A stretch of DNA of 64,000 nt, taken from assembly GCF_040546765.1 (NCBI RefSeq), contig NZ_JBEPOK010000002.1, positions 62,001-126,000 of the forward strand. The letters run 5' to 3'. Below, piece by piece: positions 60,029-64,000 of this stretch; within the stretch, counting starts at the first letter, position 1; each line of letters starts with the position of its first letter. Under the pieces are notes generated by a model. The model saw nothing but the letters and a program-made list of their open reading frames with translations, was not told where the DNA came from and ran no database searches. Made by a program: the position numbers and the translations under genes. The stretch comes from Arthrobacter sp. OAP107. Its GTDB lineage: Bacteria; Actinomycetota; Actinomycetes; Actinomycetales; Micrococcaceae.

Positions 60029-61402
60029 TCAGGCACCCCCCGTTGATTCTTCGGTCATGGTCTTCACGGCACCGGCGGCAGCCTGGCCGGCCTCAATGCC
60101 CTTCTGCGCCGCGGCCACGCCAAGTGCAGCAGGGCCAGCCGCGGCTGCCCCGCCCGCCGTGGCCGCACCGGAGGCGGCACCGGTACCTCCGGCCGTAGTA
60201 GCACCGCTGCCCCCGGCTGCCGTAGCACCGCTGCCGGCGGTTTCTGTTGCGGCAGCCTCTGTGCCGGCTCCAGACGGGGTGTCTGAGGAAGTGCCTTCTC
60301 CCCCCGTCTCGCCCGGTGTCCCCGACGAACCGGCCGTTCCAGAGTCCCCGGACCCTGATGGATCCTCGGAGCCCCCTGATTCGTTTGAGCTGCTGGCCGG
60401 TGCGGAAGCAACCGAACCGCCACTGCCACCGCCGCGGCCGGCGCTGCCCATGCTGATCGCACCGGAAGCCAGTGCGCCGACCGTTCCCGCAGCCAGTCCT
60501 CCACCGCCGCCGGCGACGGCGCCAACCATCGGAGTCACGAAGCGCATCAGTGCTGGCATGGCGAACAAGGCAATGACCATCAGGGCCAAACCGGTGATTG
60601 TCGTCATCAGTGCTGAGCCGAAGTCTTTTCCATCTCCGCCGTCACCGAAAATTTTGGTTCCGCTCAGCTGGAAGGCGGTTGCATAGACAATCGCTGCGGC
60701 CGGTTTGTAGAGAATGAACGCAATCAACCAGGCAGTGCACTTCTGGAACCAGCCCTTGCCGGCCTCTGTGTTGGTGAAGGCTGCAGCCGTGGGAAAGATC
60801 CCTGTCAGGATGACGAGCAGGCCACCGCGGATAATCATGAGGACGATCTGCATCACGGAGGCAAGGATCGCGATCAGCCCCAGGAGGATGATCATGATCG
60901 AACCGATTGGGCTGGTGGCTGAAAGTTTCAGCAGGGAGGTGATGTTCTCGTTAAACGAGGTCCCATCAGTGGAGTTCGTGATGATCCAGGCAGAGAATTT
61001 GTCGGCCGCGACCGTCAGAAGGCCCACTGCTGCTACGCCGGCACCCGACACGACGACCAGGGTCGCGAGCGAACGCACCAGATCACGCAGGGGTGCACCC
61101 CTTCGCTCGATCACCATCTTTGCCGCACCCACAAGGACAGACAGCACAGCCAGAGACGCTGTCCAAAAATAGAGACTGTTCTGCAGGAACAACACCGGAT
61201 CACTCGCGGTAGAGCCTCCCTGCGCAGCGGTTAGGGCGGGGGTCCCCACATTCACCCAGAACGTCCCGAGCGTCTTCACAGTCTGTCCGACCGCATCCGC
61301 AATCGCTTTGGCCAGGTTCTTGATCGCATCATTCGCGGCGTCCTCGATTGCCGCCCCTGCGTGACAGCCGATGCTGAAGGCGTCCCATCCTTCGCAGGCC
61401 AT
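60029..61402 (-). CDS. VirB6/TrbL-like membrane protein of the transfer apparatus
   Basis: 457 residues. About seven membrane segments between residues 75 and 285 (LYFWTASLAVLSVLVGAAKM, LATLVVVSGAGVAAVGLLTV, IMIILLGLIAILASVMQIVL, GGLLVILTGIFPTAAAF, LMVIALFAMPALMRFVTPMV), then a 170-residue Gly/Ala/Ser/Thr-rich low-complexity tail. Layout of VirB6/TrbL channel proteins. Its start overlaps the previous stop by one base, and its stop lies against the SCO6880 start. Confidence 0.85.
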   Translation of the reverse strand: MACEGWDAFSIGCHAGAAIEDAANDAIKNLAKAIADAVGQTVKTLGTFWVNVGTPALTAAQGGSTASDPVLFLQNSLYFWTASLAVLSVLVGAAKMVIERRGAPLRDLVRSLATLVVVSGAGVAAVGLLTVAADKFSAWIITNSTDGTSFNENITSLLKLSATSPIGSIMIILLGLIAILASVMQIVLMIIRGGLLVILTGIFPTAAAFTNTEAGKGWFQKCTAWLIAFILYKPAAAIVYATAFQLSGTKIFGDGGDGKDFGSALMTTITGLALMVIALFAMPALMRFVTPMVGAVAGGGGGLAAGTVGALASGAISMGSAGRGGGSGGSVASAPASSSNESGGSEDPSGSGDSGTAGSSGTPGETGGEGTSSDTPSGAGTEAAATETAGSGATAAGGSGATTAGGTGAASGAATAGGAAAAGPAALGVAAAQKGIEAGQAAAGAVKTMTEESTGGA

Positions 61403-62127
61403 CAGACACCAGACCAGGGAATGTACCCGGACAAGTCACTTATCTGTCCACCGCCAGTGCTGCCGGTTGCCGGGACAACAACCTTCCAGTCCCCGCCGTG
61501 CCACTGGAGCGGAACCGGAACGGAAACCAGCGCACCGTTGCTGCCCTTTGCTGCAATCACGATCACGGCGCGATCGGCGTCATATGAGCGGATCTGGAAC
61601 CCTGCGATCTGCGCTGTCACAGCTGATGTCTCTTGCGGCTCAGGCTGATTCAGCAGTGCATCTCGTTCGGGGCTAGGGACTGCTAGTTGCTCGTAGACGA
61701 GTCGAGCCTTCCCCGTAGCGGACAGCACGGCGACGTTTGCCGCTGCGTACAGCGCCCCGGTTGGTGAGTGTGCGAAGCAGGAGCGGAGGCCGTTGGGTTC
61801 GGTCTTGCCGGGGCCGAACTGGGTAGGCGATGTTGGCGCGGCGACCTTTCCGACCAGCTCCCATTTGGTGTCGGTCGGAGCGGTGGCTGGCTTGGCCTGG
61901 TCGCCGGAGGGCAGGCCGCAGACGCTTGCGGCCGCTGCCGTGCTGGGCTGCGTAGTGGCGGTGGCAGATCCGGAGTTGCTCGGCTCGGCTGCCGGGTTTC
62001 CTCCCCCTTTGGGGAGCAGGGCCAGGCTGATTCCGAGCGCGACGATGATCGCCACGACAACGGCCGAGATGATGAACTTAGGTTTGGTCAGCGGATTCTG
62101 GTCTTCGTTCACTGTCGGTTCAGTCAT
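61402..62127 (-). CDS. Conjugal transfer membrane-anchored protein, TcpC/VirB8-like by position
   Basis: 241 residues from ATG 62127 with AAGGAG upstream. Short acidic N-terminus, one membrane helix (FIISAVVVAIIVALGISLAL), a Ser/Thr/Ala linker, then an extracytoplasmic alpha/beta domain with SCFAHSPTGALYAAANVAVL and an end rich in strands (VSVPVPLQWHGGDWKVVVPA). The single-helix plus cystatin-like outer domain is what VirB8/TcpC-type proteins show, but the family is assigned by position and topology only. Confidence 0.7.
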   Translation of the reverse strand: MTEPTVNEDQNPLTKPKFIISAVVVAIIVALGISLALLPKGGGNPAAEPSNSGSATATTQPSTAAAASVCGLPSGDQAKPATAPTDTKWELVGKVAAPTSPTQFGPGKTEPNGLRSCFAHSPTGALYAAANVAVLSATGKARLVYEQLAVPSPERDALLNQPEPQETSAVTAQIAGFQIRSYDADRAVIVIAAKGSNGALVSVPVPLQWHGGDWKVVVPATGSTGGGQISDLSGYIPWSGV

Positions 62128-62138
62128 GGCTCGGCTCC

Positions 62139-62426
62139 TTAGACCAGGGCGCCTACGACACCGCCTGCGGAGGCTGCGAGGATGCAGCCGCCCAGGACCC
62201 ATGCCAGGCGGCCTGCGTGCTCGCCGCCTTCGCCGCGTCGGTTGTTGATCATCATCGTTCCGGCGGTGATCAGGATGCCGGCCACGGCCAGGCCGAAGAC
62301 GATCCAGGCGACCCATTTGAGGATCGTCAGCAAACCTTCAGAGCCGGGAGGTGCTTCACCGGTGCCCGGGTTCGGTATCTCGGTGATGGCAAAGCTTGAC
62401 CATTCCATGGCCTTGGAGAACAACAT
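62139..62426 (-). CDS. Small membrane protein of the transfer operon (VirB2/TrbC-like by topology)
   Basis: 95 residues with two hydrophobic helices (ILKWVAWIVFGLAVAGILIT and RLAWVLGGCILAASAGGVVG) joined by a charged loop (NNRRGEGGEH). Size and two-helix design match VirB2/TrbC pilin-like subunits or small accessory channel proteins. 11 bases separate it from the following gene. No cleavable signal peptide is obvious. Weak ribosome site. Confidence 0.65.
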   Translation of the reverse strand: MLFSKAMEWSSFAITEIPNPGTGEAPPGSEGLLTILKWVAWIVFGLAVAGILITAGTMMINNRRGEGGEHAGRLAWVLGGCILAASAGGVVGALV

Positions 62427-62440
62427 AGGGTTTCTTCTTT

Positions 62441-63058
62441 CTACTTGGCCGGGAGTGCGGCGGTGACAGTTACTGCGAGGTGTACCTGCTCAAGGACGGT
62501 GCGGGCTTCTTTGGAAAGTTCTTCGGGGGCGATGTCGTGGCCGTAACGCCATCCGTCCACCCAAGGAAAGTGCCACACGTGGGGCACTCCCCCGCCGACG
62601 ACGCGGGAGAAGTCGCGGATTTCTTTGGGGAGCCGTCCGGGAGCGTCGGCCATGACCACCAGGCCAGCGACCTGGATCCCGGGAAGCGACCGTGAGGCCC
62701 ATTCAGTTGCAGCCAACCGGGCCGCGCGCAGGCCGGGGATATTGGAACGCGCAACCAGGACGACGACGGACCCGGTTGCCGTCAAAGGCCAGTGATGATC
62801 GGCTGCCCTGGTGTTCTTGTCCAGGCGTGCAAGCGACGTTTCGCCCGCACCGCCGTGCACGCCAAGCCACCAGAAACCCGGTTCCCTCCCCGCAACGTTC
62901 CTTCGGGGAAGCCGGTCCGCTTGGTCCGGCTGCGGAACACTGAGCTGCGGCCTCGTCGCCCCCGTAGGGATGAAGGCCGGCTCTTCCGGGACGGCTGGAA
63001 CAGGTTCGTCGATAGTTTCTGCGCCGAGCGTCACCCAGCGATTCTTTGAGACCGGCAT
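62441..63058 (-). CDS. ParA-like DUF6668-type protein of the transfer operon
   Basis: 205 residues from ATG 63058 with AGGGGATG upstream. Proline-rich N-terminal third, then WWLGVHGGAGETSLARLDKN, a P-loop relative in which the GKT/S is replaced by GET, and VVVLVARSNIPGLRAARLAA plus VAGLVVMADAPGRLPKEIRD, laid out like ParA/MinD ATPases. With the Lys missing, ATP binding is doubtful. First gene of the leftward transfer operon. I believe this is the DUF6668 group, but I could not check the name. Confidence 0.65.
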   Translation of the reverse strand: MPVSKNRWVTLGAETIDEPVPAVPEEPAFIPTGATRPQLSVPQPDQADRLPRRNVAGREPGFWWLGVHGGAGETSLARLDKNTRAADHHWPLTATGSVVVLVARSNIPGLRAARLAATEWASRSLPGIQVAGLVVMADAPGRLPKEIRDFSRVVGGGVPHVWHFPWVDGWRYGHDIAPEELSKEARTVLEQVHLAVTVTAALPAK

Positions 63059-63142
63059 TTCACATCCCCTACTAATGTCCGCAAAGATCGTATCGGTACC
63101 ATCCGACACGAAAGGCCATAAGTGACCTCCAACAACAGCCTT

Positions 63143-63195
63143 AGTACCTTTCAATCACCTCCAGTACATCACAGTACCAATTTGTGGTCTACGAT
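63143..63195 (+). promoter_or_regulatory. Leaderless promoter with phased AGTAC half-sites
   Basis: AGTACC at 63143-63148, AGTACA at 63163-63168 and AGTACC at 63173-63178: spacing 20 and 10 bases, on one face of the helix. A GGTACC lies at 63095-63100. TACGAT at 63190-63195 is a -10-like element six bases before ATG 63202, with no ribosome site. The region is divergent and should also drive the transfer operon. Confidence 0.5.
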
Positions 63196-63201
63196 GGCTC
63201 T

Positions 63202-63471
63202 ATGCGGTGGGACGGACTGAGCGTGGACCCCAAGTACCTGGAAGCACTCTTCGCCAAGTACCCGGAGCGTCTGACGCCTCAGGACCTCGAAGAGATCTTC
63301 GGGTTGTCCCGAAACACCGTCTACCGCTGGCTCCAAACCGGAGTGATTCCTGCTTACCAAGTCGAGAAGACATGGTTGATCGCCAGAGACCAAGTCAAGG
63401 ACTGGGTCTGGGAGAACCGGAACACACTCAGGAAGGGCCAGACACCGGAAGTGAACGAGGACCAGCCCTAG
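63202..63471 (+). CDS. Excisionase/MerR-like helix-turn-helix regulator
   Basis: 89 residues from ATG 63202 (MRWDGLSVDPKYLEALFAKY). The helix-turn-helix is LTPQDLEEIFGLSRNTVYRW and LQTGVIPAYQVEKTWLIARD, the winged-helix pattern of small excisionase/AlpA-type proteins, with wing residues in the VIPAYQV hairpin. Divergent from the transfer operon, it is the likely switch for conjugation genes. GTG 63184 is in frame but lies inside the promoter. It is 33 bases before the hydrolase gene. Confidence 0.75.
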   Translation: MRWDGLSVDPKYLEALFAKYPERLTPQDLEEIFGLSRNTVYRWLQTGVIPAYQVEKTWLIARDQVKDWVWENRNTLRKGQTPEVNEDQP

Positions 63472-63504
63472 GGCGAAGCAGCCGAACAGATGTGAGGGGG
63501 ACAC

Positions 63505-64000
63505 ATGCCATCACCAACGAGCGGGCCCGTGCTGGTCGCCGGCGCCGTCCTTGCACCCGTCGGATTGGTGCTGTCCATCATCCTGTTCGGCGGGGGCTCC
63601 CAGGCCGCGGCCGACGTCTGCTCACCGACCGGTTCCAGCGTCAGCGCCGACGCAAGCCAAATGCCCCGGGTCGCTGTCGCCGGCTACGCGGGCGAACAAC
63701 TGACGAACGCCGCCCTGATCATCAACGCAGGCAAAGCCCTTGGCCTGTCTGCCCGGGGGCAAACGATCGGTGTCATGACGGCCATGGGCGAGTCCGGGCT
63801 GCGTGTCCTGGACCACGGCGACGGACCGGGACCTGACTCCCGGGGACTGTTCCAGCAGCGCGACAACGGCACGTGGGGCACCTATCAGGCCCGGATGAAC
63901 CCCACGGCCTCCGCCAGCAACTTCTTCAAGGCCCTGAAGAAGATCAACGGATGGGAACAGCTCGAACCCACCACGGCCGCACACAGGGTCCAGCGCAACG
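63505..64000 (+). CDS. Transfer-associated cell-wall hydrolase, partial
   Basis: ATG 63505 with GTGAGGGGG upstream; runs off the right edge after about 165 residues. N-terminal hydrophobic helix (VLVAGAVLAPVGLVLSIILF), a short secretion-type linker, then a helical lysozyme-like domain: AALIINAGKALGLSARGQTI, VMTAMGESGLRVLDHGDGPG with the catalytic Glu in MGESGLR, and SRGLFQQRDNGTWGTYQARM. This resembles VirB1/TcpG-like transglycosylases that open the wall for the channel; such proteins often carry a C-terminal NlpC/P60 domain, which is out of view. Confidence 0.78.
   Translation, partial: MPSPTSGPVLVAGAVLAPVGLVLSIILFGGGSQAAADVCSPTGSSVSADASQMPRVAVAGYAGEQLTNAALIINAGKALGLSARGQTIGVMTAMGESGLRVLDHGDGPGPDSRGLFQQRDNGTWGTYQARMNPTASASNFFKALKKINGWEQLEPTTAAHRVQRN

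Noticed and set aside
60057..60686. Pro/Ala/Ser-rich plus-strand ORF
   Set aside because: Antisense to the low-complexity tail of the VirB6-like gene.

Overview
The window is GC-rich actinobacterial DNA with clear Shine-Dalgarno sites, GTG/TTG starts and short ATGA gene overlaps. The gene families (SPW-repeat protein, YegP-like protein, DUF4913, SCO6880-type conjugation proteins, polyphosphate glucokinase, actinobacterial alpha-amylase) suggest an Arthrobacter-like member of the Micrococcaceae. The right 10 kb is a conjugation locus. Together with recombinases, gene fragments and defence genes this suggests a large plasmid or integrative conjugative element; that is inference.

Layout. 0-10 kb: catabolism. 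A 5-oxoproline set (pxpA, a small coupled ORF, pxpB, pxpC) faces an NCS1 transporter; then an ethanolamine-type permease, an acyl-CoA dehydrogenase and an AMP-forming acyl-CoA ligase. A decayed copy of the ligase start, with the same tail of a MaoC-like gene before it, lies at 4.8-5.3 kb. 10-24 kb: accessory genes, including a frameshifted serine resolvase, small membrane proteins, a 9-bp tandem repeat, a three-gene tyrosine-recombinase module preceded by TGCAT palindromes, a DUF4913 remnant, a ROK regulator and a ribbon-helix-helix protein with a 26-bp operator-like palindrome.

24.8-29.7 kb holds the most unusual locus: a tightly spaced operon with a ClpA/B-type AAA+ protein, two related proteins with one conserved Cys (E2-like by inference; one membrane-anchored), an 84-residue protein made of seven perfect copies of GGDEIPAGGFH, a JAMM protease fused to an E1/ThiF enzyme, a 46-residue zinc ribbon and a small coiled-coil protein. 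It looks like a ubiquitin-like conjugation or peptide-modification system whose substrate is a tandem mini-peptide.

29.9-32.3 kb: an orphan Xre/MbcA-like antitoxin and an OLD-family nuclease. 32.8-48.5 kb: a maltodextrin regulon (secreted alpha-amylase, LacI repressor, MalE/F/G-like importer without its ATPase, GH31 and frameshifted GH13 glucosidases, a CBM-X25 remnant, polyphosphate glucokinase, a Gfo/Idh/MocA dehydrogenase and a ThuA-like protein). The amylase appears to have taken its promoter, leader and signal peptide from the binding-protein gene, with loss of the lipobox cysteine. 48.5-49.1 kb: fragments of a lyase and a LacI regulator. 49.4-54.5 kb: an ABC-three-component type defence locus with two of three genes frameshifted. 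54.7-64 kb: conjugation genes (VirD4, VirB4 and SCO6880 proteins, VirB6/TrbL-like protein, small membrane proteins, a cell-wall hydrolase running off the end).

Four genes carry an apparent single extra base in a homopolymer run (12.04, 43.50, 51.99, 54.03 kb). Real decay and sequencing error cannot be separated from this sequence alone.
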